This document shows, piece by piece, positions 49,301-58,468 of a DNA stretch of 64,000 nt. The notes beneath the pieces were generated by a model. The model was not told the DNA's origin. It saw only the letters and a program-made list of their open reading frames with translations, and searched no databases. The position numbers were made by a program, and so were the translations under genes. The DNA is from Pseudomonas libanensis (GTDB lineage Bacteria; Pseudomonadota; Gammaproteobacteria; Pseudomonadales; Pseudomonadaceae). The stretch spans positions 46,179 to 110,178 of the forward strand of contig NZ_JYLH01000018.1 in assembly GCF_001439685.1 (NCBI RefSeq), read 5' to 3'. Numbering within the stretch: position 1 is the first letter of the stretch; every line of letters starts with the position of its first letter.

Positions 49301-50683
49301 ATGCAAACCATATCCGAGCATTCGCCCGCGCAGGCGTCATCTCGCGAACTCGACTTTGAAAACCAGACCTATCGCAAAGTCATCTGGCGCATCCTTCCCG
49401 TGCTGCTCTTGTGTTACATGGCAGCCTACCTGGACCGGGTCAACATCGGCTTTGCCAAACTGGATATGCTCAATGAGCTGCAGTTCAGCAATACGGTCTA
49501 TGCGCTGGGCGCCAGTATGTTTTTCTGGGGGTATTTCCTCTTCGAAGTCCCCAGCAATCTGCTGCTGCATCGCTTCGGGGCGCGATTCTGGATCGCCCGG
49601 ATCATGCTCAGTTGGGCAGTGATCTCCATGGCGGTGGCCTACACCGTGCCGCTGGCGGGGTTCTTCGGTATCCAGTCAAGCAGCATGTTTTATGTGCTGC
49701 GCTTCCTGCTTGGGGTGTGCGAAGCCGGTTTCTTCCCCGGCGTGATTCTGTACCTCAACTATTGGTTTCCAACGCACCGGCAAAGCCGCGTGATGTCCGG
49801 CTTCCTGATGGCCATGCCGATCAGCCTGACACTGGGCGGCATGTTGTCCGGTTGGCTGATGAACAGCATGCAGGGCGTGCACGGCCTGTCGGGCTGGCAG
49901 TGGATGCTGATCATCGAGGGGCTTCCGTCGATCATCATGGCCTTCATCGTGATCGTTTGCCTGGCCGACAACATCGACAAGGCCAAGTGGCTTTCAGCGG
50001 CGGAAAAAGCCCTGCTCAAGGCCAACCTGCAAACCGATAACCACGGCAAGGCGACGCGCTTGAGCGAGGTGTTCTTCAATCCGAAGGTGTGGTTGCTGGT
50101 GTTGATTTTGCTGACCTTCAACACCGGCTTCTACGGCCTGGCGTTCTGGATGCCCTCGATTATCAAGAGCAGCGGTATCACCAACAGTTTGCACATTGGC
50201 TTCCTGACCGCCATACCCTATGCAGTCGCCACGGTGGTGATGCTGCTCAACGCTCGACACTCCAACCGCACCGGCGAGCGGCGCCTGCACGCGGCCATAC
50301 CTGCCTTTATCGGTGGGGTCGGCTTGATCTTCAGCGCCTTCTTCGCCGACAATCTGGTGTTGTCCGTACTCTTCCTGAGCGTTGCCGCCTCCGGGATTCT
50401 CAGCCTGATGCCGATTTTCTGGACCCTGCCGGGGACCTTGTTGTCAGGCGTAGCGGCTGCAGCCGGCATCGGCATGATCAACGCCATCGGCAACCTGTCG
50501 GGGTTCACCGGGGCGATGATCACTGCGGTGGCTGAGAACCTCACCGGCAACATCAACAATGGCACCTATGTGTTGGCTCTGTGTCTGTTCGTCAGTGGCG
50601 GGCTGATCCTGGCTATCCCGGTGTCTATGCTCGGCAGGGCGCCGAAAGCGGCAAGCACCTCAGTGGCGCTGGAAACCGCATAG
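49301..50683 (+). CDS. MFS transporter, sugar acid:proton symporter type (ACS family)
   Basis: 460 residues from ATG 49301 (AGGGG upstream); an ATG at 49283 would add six residues. Twelve membrane spans are expected. The first carries PVLLLCYMAAYLDRVNIGFA, the anion:cation symporter signature with the D-R-x-N-I-G/F-A motif, as in GudP, ExuT and PhtA. YALGASMFFWGYFLFEVPSN follows. Family members import hexuronates, glucarate or aromatic acids; here the setting suggests pentonates such as D-xylonate formed in the periplasm. Downstream of the dehydrogenase by 89 bases. Confidence 0.88.
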   Translation: MQTISEHSPAQASSRELDFENQTYRKVIWRILPVLLLCYMAAYLDRVNIGFAKLDMLNELQFSNTVYALGASMFFWGYFLFEVPSNLLLHRFGARFWIARIMLSWAVISMAVAYTVPLAGFFGIQSSSMFYVLRFLLGVCEAGFFPGVILYLNYWFPTHRQSRVMSGFLMAMPISLTLGGMLSGWLMNSMQGVHGLSGWQWMLIIEGLPSIIMAFIVIVCLADNIDKAKWLSAAEKALLKANLQTDNHGKATRLSEVFFNPKVWLLVLILLTFNTGFYGLAFWMPSIIKSSGITNSLHIGFLTAIPYAVATVVMLLNARHSNRTGERRLHAAIPAFIGGVGLIFSAFFADNLVLSVLFLSVAASGILSLMPIFWTLPGTLLSGVAAAAGIGMINAIGNLSGFTGAMITAVAENLTGNINNGTYVLALCLFVSGGLILAIPVSMLGRAPKAASTSVALETA

Positions 50684-50769
50684 ACATGCGCCAAGGAAAT
50701 TTCCCACATCCAACCCCCATACCCGGTTGTTAGGCTCCAACTCTTTGACCTACTTCAAGGAGTTTCCTG

Positions 50770-51462
50770 ATGACAAAACGTCTCGCCGCCGAGTTCTTCG
50801 GTACATTCTGGTTGGTACTGGGTGGTTGCGGCAGTGCCGTGTTGGCTGCCGCATTTCCTGAGTTGGGCATTGGTTTTGTAGGCGTGGCATTGGCATTTGG
50901 CTTGACGGTATTAACCATGGCCTACGCCGTCGGCCATATTTGCGGCGGGCATTTCAATCCGGCGGTCACCTTGGGTTTGCTCGTCGCTGGGCGTATCGAT
51001 GGCAAGGATGTGGTGCCCTATATCCTCACTCAGGTTCTAGGCGCGATTGCGGCGGCCGGGGTGTTGTACCTGATCGCCAGCGGCAAGGCCGGGTTTGATG
51101 TAACGGCGGGGTTTGCCACCAATGGTTATGGCGAGCATTCACCCGGGGGCTTCTCGTTGCTGTCGGTAGCGGTCACCGAGTGTGTGCTCACGGCGTTTTT
51201 CCTGCTGATCATCCTGGGCGTCACCGATAAAAAGGCGCCGGCGGATTTTGCGCCGCTGGCCATCGGGTTTGCCCTGGTCTTGATTCACCTGATCAGTATT
51301 CCGGTAAGCAACACGTCTGTTAACCCGGCGCGCAGTACAGGTGTGGCGCTGTTCCAAGGCGATTGGGCAATGGCACAGTTGTGGGTGTTCTGGGTGATGC
51401 CTTTGCTTGGCGCAGTGGTTGGTGGCCTCGTGCACCGTTTTGTCTTGGCGACAAAACAATAG
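50770..51462 (+). CDS. aqpZ: Aquaporin Z
   Basis: 230 residues; ATG 50770 follows CAAGGAG. Six membrane spans with two NPA-type half-helices: GGHFNPAVTLGLL and SVNPARSTGVAL. The narrow-pore residues include the conserved Arg in the second loop, and the protein matches AqpZ in length and in MTKRLAAEFFGTFWLVLGG. It conducts water across the inner membrane. Single-gene unit; the IS-related repeats begin right after its stop. Confidence 0.95.
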   Translation: MTKRLAAEFFGTFWLVLGGCGSAVLAAAFPELGIGFVGVALAFGLTVLTMAYAVGHICGGHFNPAVTLGLLVAGRIDGKDVVPYILTQVLGAIAAAGVLYLIASGKAGFDVTAGFATNGYGEHSPGGFSLLSVAVTECVLTAFFLLIILGVTDKKAPADFAPLAIGFALVLIHLISIPVSNTSVNPARSTGVALFQGDWAMAQLWVFWVMPLLGAVVGGLVHRFVLATKQ

Positions 51463-51623
51463 TCGCCCGGGCCACCTTTGCTCGGCGCGCGCGGGACGAG
51501 TTCGGCATCAGGGCTCGTGTTCTTGAGGGTCAAGTGTCCCGGATGCCGACCGCGCCCCCTTCGAAGCGGGCACACCGAGCCCAAGCGAGGTGCCGAGTGG
51601 TGGGGCAAGAGCGTTTCCCCCGG
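51463..51623. repeat. Fragment of a Pseudomonas interspersed repeat, left of the IS
   Basis: Contains the stretch GGTGCCGAGTGGTGGGGCAA and GAGCGTTT, which in other copies (for example 63735-63755 in inverse orientation) is joined to the GTTACTTTGGGGC part. Here the IS appears to split the repeat, the other half lying at 53281. Small open frames across it are not genes. Confidence 0.5.
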
Positions 51624-51692
51624 TGTCAGGATAGTTGTCGCCTCTTCTGATTTACCCCCAAAAAGCATACCGAGGGCGGAAAGAGACAGGTT

Positions 51693-52193
51693 GTGACGTA
51701 CTATTCACCCGAACGTAAAGCCACATTGCTTAAGATGTTGCTTCCCCCGCTGAACCTGACGGTAGCCGAAGTTTGTCGCCGTGAAGGGGTCAGCGATGTA
51801 TCGCTGTATACCTGGCGCAAGATGGCCAGTGTCCAAGGAAGCAAAGTGCCAGAAGATATATCGCTTTCTGATAAATGGTCTGCTGAGGCCCGGTTGACCG
51901 CTGTCATTGAAACAGCCAGCCTGACGCAACTTGAATTAGGTGAGTACTGTCGTCGAAACGGCCTTTACCCCGAGCAGATCAATGCTTGGCGTCAAGCCTG
52001 TATCAGCGGTCAAGAGGCGGTGCAGATCCAAAAAATGGCTGACCATGAGCAGACGCGTAAAGACAAGAAACGCATCCTGGAGCTGGAGCGCGATCTGCGC
52101 CGTAAAGACGCTGCGTTGGCCGAAACCGCAGCGTTGTTAGTGCTGCGAAAAAAGCTCAACGATTACTGGGGGACCGACGGCGAGGACAACTGA
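51693..52193 (+). CDS. IS transposase OrfA
   Basis: 166 residues from GTG 51693. Two helix-turn-helix-like segments: LTVAEVCRREGVSDVSLYTW and LTQLELGEYCRRNGLYPEQI, then a leucine-zipper-like coiled coil (RKDKKRILELERDLRRKDAA) as in IS3-family OrfA proteins. It binds the IS ends. OrfB starts 5 bases after its stop, so expression as separate proteins (rather than only by frameshift) is possible. Confidence 0.85.
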   Translation: MTYYSPERKATLLKMLLPPLNLTVAEVCRREGVSDVSLYTWRKMASVQGSKVPEDISLSDKWSAEARLTAVIETASLTQLELGEYCRRNGLYPEQINAWRQACISGQEAVQIQKMADHEQTRKDKKRILELERDLRRKDAALAETAALLVLRKKLNDYWGTDGEDN

Positions 52194-52198
52194 CTTCT

Positions 52199-53245
52199 TT
52201 GCCGGAACGGCAGTTGTTGGTGGGCTGGTTGATTGAAGCCATCGTCGCAGGCGCCCGAAAATTACGCGCTTGCCAAGAGGTTGGACTGTCGCTGCGAACC
52301 TTGCAGCGCTGGACTCAGGCGCCAGAGTTACAGGCCGATGCGCGCACCACCACCTTGCGGCCCAAGCCGCGAAATGCGCTGAGTGAAATTGAACGACAAG
52401 CCATCGTAACCCTGTGCAACAGCCCGATATACGCCCATTTACCGCCCAGCCAGATCGTTCCGCGCCTGGCAGACGAAGCGCGGTATCTGGCATCGGAAGC
52501 TACGTTTTATCGCATCTTGCGAGCAGCCGGCCAACAACACCACAGAGGTCGTAGCCGACGGCCTCGGCGCATTGTAATGCCGACAACGCACGCGGCTCAG
52601 AAGCCTAACCAGGTGTGGTCGTGGGACATCACGTATCTTCCCTCGCCCATACGCGGTAAGTATTTTTACCTGTATTTGATCGAAGATATTTACAGCCGCA
52701 AGGCGGTAGGTTGGGAAGTTTATGATGAAGAAAGTGGTGAAAAGGCTGCTGCGCTGTTGCAACGCAGCGTGATCAACGAGAAGTGCCTGCGTGAGCCCTT
52801 GGTGTTGCACTCTGATAACGGAGCGCCAATGAAATCGGTGACGCTGTTAAGCAAAATGTATGAGCTTGGCATCACGCCTTCTCGCGGTCGTCCACGCGTA
52901 AGCAATGACAACCCGTACTCGGAATCACTGTTTAGGACACTGAAGTACTGCCCGCAATGGCCCTTGGAAGGCTTCGCCAGCTTGGACGCTGCGCGGACTT
53001 GGGTGAGGGATTTTATGCGGTGGTACAACAGCGAACACCGGCACAGCCGGATCCGCTTCGTCACCCCATCAGAGCGCCATGGAGGGAAAGATCATCAGAT
53101 CCTGGCACTGCGCCATGAGCTGTATGAGCGGGAGCGCCGGAAAAGACCTGAACGGTGGTCAGGACAAACACGTAACTGGGAACCGGTAGGAACGGTGCTG
53201 CTGAATCCAGATCGGGAACAGCAGACCGAACAAAAAGCGGCATAG
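52199..53245 (+). CDS. IS transposase OrfB with DDE integrase core
   Basis: 348 residues; TTG/ATG-type start at 52199 just after OrfA. The rve core has the three catalytic acids: Asp in QVWSWDITYLPS, Asp in LHSDNGAPM, and Glu in NPYSESLFRTLKY, spaced as in IS3 transposases. A HTH_21-like part precedes it and a basic C-terminal tail (ELYERERRKRPERWSGQTR) follows. It should catalyse strand transfer. It appears intact, so this copy may be active. Confidence 0.9.
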   Translation: MPERQLLVGWLIEAIVAGARKLRACQEVGLSLRTLQRWTQAPELQADARTTTLRPKPRNALSEIERQAIVTLCNSPIYAHLPPSQIVPRLADEARYLASEATFYRILRAAGQQHHRGRSRRPRRIVMPTTHAAQKPNQVWSWDITYLPSPIRGKYFYLYLIEDIYSRKAVGWEVYDEESGEKAAALLQRSVINEKCLREPLVLHSDNGAPMKSVTLLSKMYELGITPSRGRPRVSNDNPYSESLFRTLKYCPQWPLEGFASLDAARTWVRDFMRWYNSEHRHSRIRFVTPSERHGGKDHQILALRHELYERERRKRPERWSGQTRNWEPVGTVLLNPDREQQTEQKAA

Positions 53246-53276
53246 CAGAACGGTTGACGCGACAACTACCTTGAAA

Positions 53277-53701
53277 AACGCCGGTTTTGGTTACTTTGCC
53301 GGTTTTGCAAAGTGACCCGCCGGAACCCTAAGTAGCCGTTACCTGAATAACGGATATGTACTCGATCAAACTCCAACATCCTGGTGGGCTGCCAGGCCGC
53401 CATCGGGAGCAAGTCGAATCGTCGCACCGCCCCTCCCACAGGGGCCTGCGGCGCACCTGAAGTTGTGTAGATACCCATGCGCTGATGGGCCAAGCCAGCA
53501 GGCCCGACGCAATCTTCTTGCATTGCCGGTTAATTGAACGGGAAAGTGCTTGAATTAATAAGAAGTATGGCTAATTGCAACTAGTGGCTATTGGCTGCTA
53601 ACGCTCTATATCAGTGCATTTGGCAATGTTTTGTATTTAATTCCCCTGTGAGCCGGAACTAGCGCTATAACTTCCAGTCGATACCCCCGGCTAACTCCCT
53701 T
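53277..53701. repeat. REP-type repeat and upstream region of the secretion cluster
   Basis: 425 bases without a gene. 53281-53361 (GGTTACTTTG...GGATATGTAC) matches, in inverted orientation, 63651-63740 at the other end of the cluster. 53425-53475 has another shared piece (AGTTGTGTAGATACCCATGC) and half of a REP arm. The rest, 53540-53700, is A/T-rich and probably holds the promoter of gspE. A frame at 53266-53523 is repeat-derived, not a gene. Confidence 0.6.
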
Positions 53702-55477
53702 ATGGGCTGTGGCGAACTAATGGCATTGTTCGGTAGTTCAAATAGCCATACTTTTCGCAACCTTAGATATTCCTGGATGATGTCGTCAGCCCCCATTGAT
53801 GCTTGCAAGCTGCCTATCCCGCGCACCTACCAGGTGTGCGCGTGGCTGATGCAGCATGCCGGGCTCAAATCCCTCGACCTGGAGCGCGCCCAGCGCTTGT
53901 CCACTGACCCCCGCGACCTGCTGGGGTTACTGACGCGCCTGGGCTTGGTGTCCGAGGTCGAGCTGGCGCGTGCCTGGGCCGATCTGCTGGATGCGCCCTT
54001 GCTGCTGGCCGACGCCGCGCCGCCGCTGCTCGACCCGCTGCCGGTCTTGACCGAGCGCTTTATGCGGCATTACCAAGTGGTGCCCATGGGCTGGAGCGAA
54101 GGAGGACTGCGCGTACTGGCCGCCAACCCGGCGCAGCTGTATCCGTTCCAGGCCCTGGCCTATGCCTGTCAGGTGCCGGTGTGGCTGGCCATCGGCCCGC
54201 GCAATGAAGTCGACACACTGATCGAGCGCTATTACGGCCAGGGCCGTTCCGCCATGGGCACCCTGATCGAGAACCTCGACGAGCAGGACGGCGCCCATGA
54301 AGACATCGAGCACCTCAAGGACATGGCGTCCGAAGCACCGGTGATTCGCCTGGTCAACCTGATCCTGCAACGTGCGGTGGAACAGCGCGCGTCGGACATC
54401 CATATCGAGCCCTTCGAAAACCAGTTCAAGGTGCGCTATCGCATCGACGGCGTGCTGCACGAGGCCGAAGCGCCGCCCGCCAGTTCATCGGCGGCGGTGA
54501 TCTCGCGGGTGAAAATCATGGCGCGCCTGGACATTGCCGAACGGCGCCTGCCGCAGGACGGGCGCATCATGCTGCGCATCCAGGGCAAGGAACTGGACCT
54601 GCGCGTGTCCACGGTGCCCACTAGTTTTGGCGAGTCGGTAGTGATGCGCCTGTTGGACCGGCAAACCGTGCAGTTCGACTTCCCCAGCCTGGGCTTCGAC
54701 GGCCAGCGCCTGGCGGCCTTCCTCGACCTGCTCGAACGGCCCCACGGCATCCTGCTGGTGACCGGGCCCACCGGCTCGGGCAAAACCACCACGCTCTACA
54801 CCGCCTTGTCGCGGCTCAATACCAGCGAACGCAAGATCATCACCGTGGAAGACCCGGTGGAATACCAGCTCGAAGGGATCAACCAGATCCAGGTCAAGCC
54901 GGCCATCGGCCTGGACTTTGCCGCAGTGCTGCGCGCCATCGTGCGCCAAAACCCGGATGTGATCATGATCGGCGAAATCCGCGACCTGGAAACCTGCCGC
55001 ATCGCCGTGCAGTCCTCCCTCACCGGGCACCTGGTCCTGTCAACCTTGCACACCAACAGCGCTGCCGCGAGTATCACGCGCTTGCTCGACATGGGCGTGG
55101 AGAGCTACCTGATTGCCTCCACCGTCAGCGGCATTCTCGCCCAGCGCCTGGTGCGGCGCCTGGACCCGGCCACGCGGGTAGCCTTCGAAGCGCCGCCGGC
55201 ATTGATCCAGGCACATGGCCTGGATCGATTGACCGAGCAGCGTCCGATCCTGCTCTACCGCGGCGATTACCACGGCCGTAGTGCGCTCACCGAATTGCTG
55301 GTGATGAACGACGAATTGCGCAGCCTGCTGATGCGTCACGCCGACGCCGCCACCCTTGAGCAGGCGGCCCGCCGCGGCGGTTTGCACACCTTGTATGAAG
55401 ACGGTTTGCGTCAGGCGCTGGCGGGCGTCACGTCCCTGGAAGAAGTGCTGCGCGTGACCCGTGGGGAGGACGCGTGA
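53702..55477 (+). CDS. gspE: Type II secretion ATPase GspE (HxcR-like)
   Basis: 591 residues if started at 53702; in-frame ATGs at 53720, 53777 and 53780 are also possible and none has a good ribosome binding site. Family parts: N1E-like domain, RASDIHIEPFENQFKVRYRI (N2 domain), Walker A GPTGSGKTTTLYTAL (about residue 356), Asp box ITVEDPVEYQLEGINQIQVK, Walker B IMIGEIRDLET, His box LVLSTLHTNSAA. The tetracysteine zinc segment usual in GspE is absent. It powers pseudopilus assembly at the inner membrane. First of 11 overlapping genes. Confidence 0.92.
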   Translation: MGCGELMALFGSSNSHTFRNLRYSWMMSSAPIDACKLPIPRTYQVCAWLMQHAGLKSLDLERAQRLSTDPRDLLGLLTRLGLVSEVELARAWADLLDAPLLLADAAPPLLDPLPVLTERFMRHYQVVPMGWSEGGLRVLAANPAQLYPFQALAYACQVPVWLAIGPRNEVDTLIERYYGQGRSAMGTLIENLDEQDGAHEDIEHLKDMASEAPVIRLVNLILQRAVEQRASDIHIEPFENQFKVRYRIDGVLHEAEAPPASSSAAVISRVKIMARLDIAERRLPQDGRIMLRIQGKELDLRVSTVPTSFGESVVMRLLDRQTVQFDFPSLGFDGQRLAAFLDLLERPHGILLVTGPTGSGKTTTLYTALSRLNTSERKIITVEDPVEYQLEGINQIQVKPAIGLDFAAVLRAIVRQNPDVIMIGEIRDLETCRIAVQSSLTGHLVLSTLHTNSAAASITRLLDMGVESYLIASTVSGILAQRLVRRLDPATRVAFEAPPALIQAHGLDRLTEQRPILLYRGDYHGRSALTELLVMNDELRSLLMRHADAATLEQAARRGGLHTLYEDGLRQALAGVTSLEEVLRVTRGEDA

Positions 55478-56670
55478 GCCTGTTCAAATTCCGCGCCCTG
55501 GACAGCCAGGGCGTCGCCCAGAGCGGTACGCTGCACGCCGCTGACCAGGCCGCCGCCGTCGCCGCCGTGCACAAACGTGGCTGGTTGCTGCTGCACCTCG
55601 AAACGGCGGGCAGCCCCTTGTTGCATAAGACGCGCGGGCAGTTAAAAGGCGCCGCGCTGGTGAGTTTCACCCAGCAGCTGGCCACATTGCTCGGCGCCGG
55701 CCAGCCCCTTGAGCGCTCGCTGGGCCTGCTGCTCAAGCAACCTGGCCAACCCCAGGTGCGGGCATTGATCGAACGTATCCGCGAGCAGGTCAAGGCCGGC
55801 AAGCCGTTGTCGGTCGCGTTGGAGGAGGAGGGCGGTACGTTTTCCCCGCTGTACCTGAGCATGGTGCGCGCCGGTGAAGCCGGCGGAGCGCTGGAAGCGA
55901 CCCTGCGCCAGCTCAGCGATTATCTGGAACGCAGCCAGTTACTGCGTGGCGAGGTGATCAACGCACTGATCTACCCGGCGTTCCTGGTGATCGGCGTGCT
56001 GGGTTCGCTGGCGCTGTTGCTGGCTTATGTGGTGCCGCAATTCGTGCCGATCTTCCAGGACCTGGGCGTGCCGATTCCGCTGATCACCCAAGTGATCCTG
56101 GGGCTTGGCGAGTTTCTGGGGGCCTATGGCCTGGTGCTGTTGGCCGGGGTATTGATCAGTGCGGGGATCCTGGTGACGCGTCTGCGCGACCCCGGCCGTC
56201 GTGAGCATTGCGATCGTCGACTGCTGGGCATCCGCGTGATCGGCCCGCTGCTGCAGCGGGTCCAAGCCGCCCGCCTGACCCGCACCCTCGGCACCTTGCT
56301 CTGCAATGGCGTGGCGTTGCTGCCGGCGTTGGTCATCGCCCGTCAGGTCTGCAGCAACCGTGCGCTGCAGGCGCAAGTGGCGCTGGCGGCGCAACGGGTC
56401 AAGGGCGGTGGCACCCTGGCCGACGCCTTTGGTCGCCAGCCGCTGCTACCGGAGTTGGCCCTGCAAATGATCGAGGTCGGCGAACAAGCCGGTGAGCTGC
56501 CCAGCATGCTGCTCAAGGTCGCCGACATTTTCGACATCGAGGCCAAACGCGCAATCGAGCGTCTGCTCGCGGCGCTGGTGCCGACCCTGACCGTGGTCAT
56601 GGCCGTGCTGGTGGCGGTGATCATGCTCGCGATCATGCTGCCGCTGATGAGCCTTACCAGCCATATATGA
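55474..56670 (+). CDS. gspF: Type II secretion inner-membrane protein GspF
   Basis: 398 residues with the family's two repeated T2SSF domains, each with a helical cytoplasmic part and a membrane span (EVINALIYPAFLVIGVLGSL, and later VPTLTVVMAVLVAVIMLAIM). It is the platform protein that binds GspE and guides pseudopilins. GTG start at 55474 overlaps the gspE stop. Length matches PilC/GspF. Confidence 0.93.
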   Translation: MSLFKFRALDSQGVAQSGTLHAADQAAAVAAVHKRGWLLLHLETAGSPLLHKTRGQLKGAALVSFTQQLATLLGAGQPLERSLGLLLKQPGQPQVRALIERIREQVKAGKPLSVALEEEGGTFSPLYLSMVRAGEAGGALEATLRQLSDYLERSQLLRGEVINALIYPAFLVIGVLGSLALLLAYVVPQFVPIFQDLGVPIPLITQVILGLGEFLGAYGLVLLAGVLISAGILVTRLRDPGRREHCDRRLLGIRVIGPLLQRVQAARLTRTLGTLLCNGVALLPALVIARQVCSNRALQAQVALAAQRVKGGGTLADAFGRQPLLPELALQMIEVGEQAGELPSMLLKVADIFDIEAKRAIERLLAALVPTLTVVMAVLVAVIMLAIMLPLMSLTSHI

Positions 56671-56690
56671 ACCTTCATGGAGCTGAATCA

Positions 56691-57101
56691 ATGAAAACCA
56701 GGTATCGCCAACGCGGCTTCACCCTATTGGAAATGCTCGCGGTGATCGTGCTGCTGGGTATCGTCGCGACCATTGTGGTGCGCCAGGTCGGCGGCAATGT
56801 GGATAAGGGCAAATACGGCGCGGGCAAGGCGCAACTGGCCAGCTTGAGCATGAAGATCGACAGCTACGCCCTGGACGTGGGCGCGCCGCCCAACAGCCTG
56901 CAACAGCTGCTGGACAAACCGGCCAATGCGTCCAGCTGGGCTGGCCCCTACGCCAAGCCTTCGGAATTGAAAGACCCGTTCGGCCATGGCTTCGGCTATC
57001 GCTTCCCCGGTGAGCACGGCGCCTTCGACCTGATCTTCTACGGCCAGGACGGCCAGCCCGGCGGCGAGGGCTACAGTGCCGACCTGGGCAACTGGGAATA
57101 A
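56691..57101 (+). CDS. gspG: Major pseudopilin GspG
   Basis: 136 residues from ATG 56691. A short leader (MKTRYRQRG) precedes the prepilin peptidase site G-FTLLEML and the hydrophobic helix AVIVLLGIVATIVVRQVGGN. The C-terminal part has the calcium-site loop and GEHGAFDLIFYGQDGQPGGE as in GspG. It forms the body of the pseudopilus after cleavage by PilD. The typical DPFG motif (LKDPFGHGF) is present. Confidence 0.94.
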   Translation: MKTRYRQRGFTLLEMLAVIVLLGIVATIVVRQVGGNVDKGKYGAGKAQLASLSMKIDSYALDVGAPPNSLQQLLDKPANASSWAGPYAKPSELKDPFGHGFGYRFPGEHGAFDLIFYGQDGQPGGEGYSADLGNWE

Positions 57102-57108
57102 CCCGCCC

Positions 57109-57534
57109 ATGGCCCAGCGCGGCTTTACCCTGCTGGAGATGCTGGTGGTGCTTGTATTGATCGGCATCGCGGCCGGGTTGCTGGCGTTCGGGGTGCGCCA
57201 GGGGCTGCAGGTGGCCCAGGAGCGCCGGGTGGTCGGGCAGATGGTCGAGGCGCTGCGCACCACGCGGGCAGGGGCGATTATCAGCGGCCAGGCGGCACGC
57301 ACCGAGTTCGATCTCCAGGGCCTGAGCTTCCAGGCCCCAGGGCGTGCGCCGCAACACTGGCCTGCCCAGTTGCAGGTGACGTTGCACAGTGCCGAGCAGG
57401 CGGGCGCCGCTGTGGTGTTCTATCCCGATGGCAGTTCCACCGGCGGCAACCTGTTGCTGGCCAACGGCACGCGGCGTTGGCGTATCGACATTGGCTGGCT
57501 CACGGGCAGCGTGCAGTCCAAGGCGCTGCCATGA
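57109..57534 (+). CDS. gspH: Minor pseudopilin GspH
   Basis: 141 residues from ATG 57109. Leader MAQRG then FTLLEMLVVLVLIGIAAGLL, the class III prepilin site and helix. The later part is a beta domain with GRAPQHWPAQLQ and ANGTRRWRIDIGW. It is one of the tip or minor pseudopilins. It starts 7 bases after gspG and overlaps gspI by 4 (ATGA). Confidence 0.86.
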   Translation: MAQRGFTLLEMLVVLVLIGIAAGLLAFGVRQGLQVAQERRVVGQMVEALRTTRAGAIISGQAARTEFDLQGLSFQAPGRAPQHWPAQLQVTLHSAEQAGAAVVFYPDGSSTGGNLLLANGTRRWRIDIGWLTGSVQSKALP

Positions 57535-57863
57535 AGCACCAGGCCGGCTTCACCTTGCTGGAAATGCTCGCCGCCCTGACGTTGATGGCGGTGTGCAGCA
57601 GTGTGTTGCTGGTTGCCTTCGGCCAGAGTGCGCGCTCGTTGTCGCAAGTGGCCCACAGCGACCGGCTCACCCATGCCGCGCTCACCGTGCTCGACCAGGA
57701 AGCGGCCGGCCCGTTGACCGAGGGCACCCGCCAGGGCGAACTCGATGGCATCCATTGGCAGTTGACCAGCACTCGACAACAGCCCCATCTGTTTCGCCTC
57801 GACCTGAGCCTGCGCGAAGGCTCGCACCAGGCCCGTTTCAGCACCTTGAAGGCGCGCCTGTGA
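57531..57863 (+). CDS. gspI: Minor pseudopilin GspI
   Basis: 110 residues from ATG 57531 in an ATGA overlap with gspH. MKHQAGFTLLEMLAALTLMA shows the prepilin site and the Ala-rich helix of GspI. The short C-terminal beta part ends QARFSTLKARL. It is slightly shorter than usual (about 120-130). It is expected to nucleate the pseudopilus tip with J and K. Confidence 0.86.
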   Translation: MKHQAGFTLLEMLAALTLMAVCSSVLLVAFGQSARSLSQVAHSDRLTHAALTVLDQEAAGPLTEGTRQGELDGIHWQLTSTRQQPHLFRLDLSLREGSHQARFSTLKARL

Positions 57864-58468
57864 AGCGCCGCGAGCAGGGCTTCACCTTGCTGGAGATCCT
57901 AGTGGTGCTCAGTCTGCTTTCGGTGTTGGTACTGCTGGTGGGCGGCGCGTTGCTCGGGGCCAACCGGGCGGTGGCCAAGGCCCAGGGCTACACCGCCAGC
58001 CTGGATGAAATGCGCGCCGCCCAACAGTTCTTGCGCACCGCCATCAGCGAGGCGCTGCCGTTGGATGTGACTGAGGACGACAGCCAGGCCGATGGGTTTT
58101 TTATCGCGACGCCAGAGCGCTTGCAGTTTGTGTCGACCTTGCCCGGTGTGCTCGGCGGTGGCATCCAGCGCTTTACCCTGCAACGGGTCGAGCAGGATCT
58201 GCAGGTCGCGTTCTCGCAGTTGGAGTCTCACACCAACGCCCAGCGCGATGAGCCGCAGGTGCTGCTGCATAACGTCGAGGCGCTGCGATTCAGTTTTCGT
58301 GGTGTCTCGCCATTGGGGCAGCCCTCCGGCTGGTTGAGCACCTGGCCCTGGCCCAGGCGCTTGCCCGCTGCGGTGCGCATCGACGCCAGCGTCAACGGGC
58401 CGGTGCCTTGGGTGACCCAGGTGATTGCCCTGCGCCTGAATCTGTCCAGCGCGAGTATTGAGGAATGA
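57860..58468 (+). CDS. gspJ: Minor pseudopilin GspJ
   Basis: 202 residues from GTG 57860, overlapping gspI as GTGA. After VKRREQG the site and helix FTLLEILVVLSLLSVLVLLV appear. The globular part contains the SLDEMRAAQQFLRTAISEAL helix and RLNLSSASIEE at the end. Length is normal for GspJ. It should contact GspI and GspK at the tip. Stop overlaps gspK by 4. Confidence 0.87.
   Translation: MKRREQGFTLLEILVVLSLLSVLVLLVGGALLGANRAVAKAQGYTASLDEMRAAQQFLRTAISEALPLDVTEDDSQADGFFIATPERLQFVSTLPGVLGGGIQRFTLQRVEQDLQVAFSQLESHTNAQRDEPQVLLHNVEALRFSFRGVSPLGQPSGWLSTWPWPRRLPAAVRIDASVNGPVPWVTQVIALRLNLSSASIEE

Larger units (their letters stand above)
51624..53276 (+). mobile_element. IS3-family insertion sequence, copy 1
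   Basis: About 1.65 kb with two overlapping-type transposase genes. Imperfect terminal inverted repeats of 21 bases can be read: TGTCAGGATAGTTGTCGCCT at 51624 and, on the other strand, TTTCAAGGTAGTTGTCGCGT ending at 53276 (17 of 21 positions match, core TAGTTGTCGC). A second copy of its right end lies at 63761, inverted. The exact outer ends could be a few bases off, and no target duplication is clear because it sits in a repeat. Confidence 0.75.

Noticed and set aside
51478..51696. 72-codon frame left of the IS
   Set aside because: Derived from an interspersed repeat; no ribosome binding site.
53266..53523. 85-codon minus-strand frame right of the IS
   Set aside because: Made of interspersed repeat and REP sequence; such frames recur as false genes in pseudomonads.
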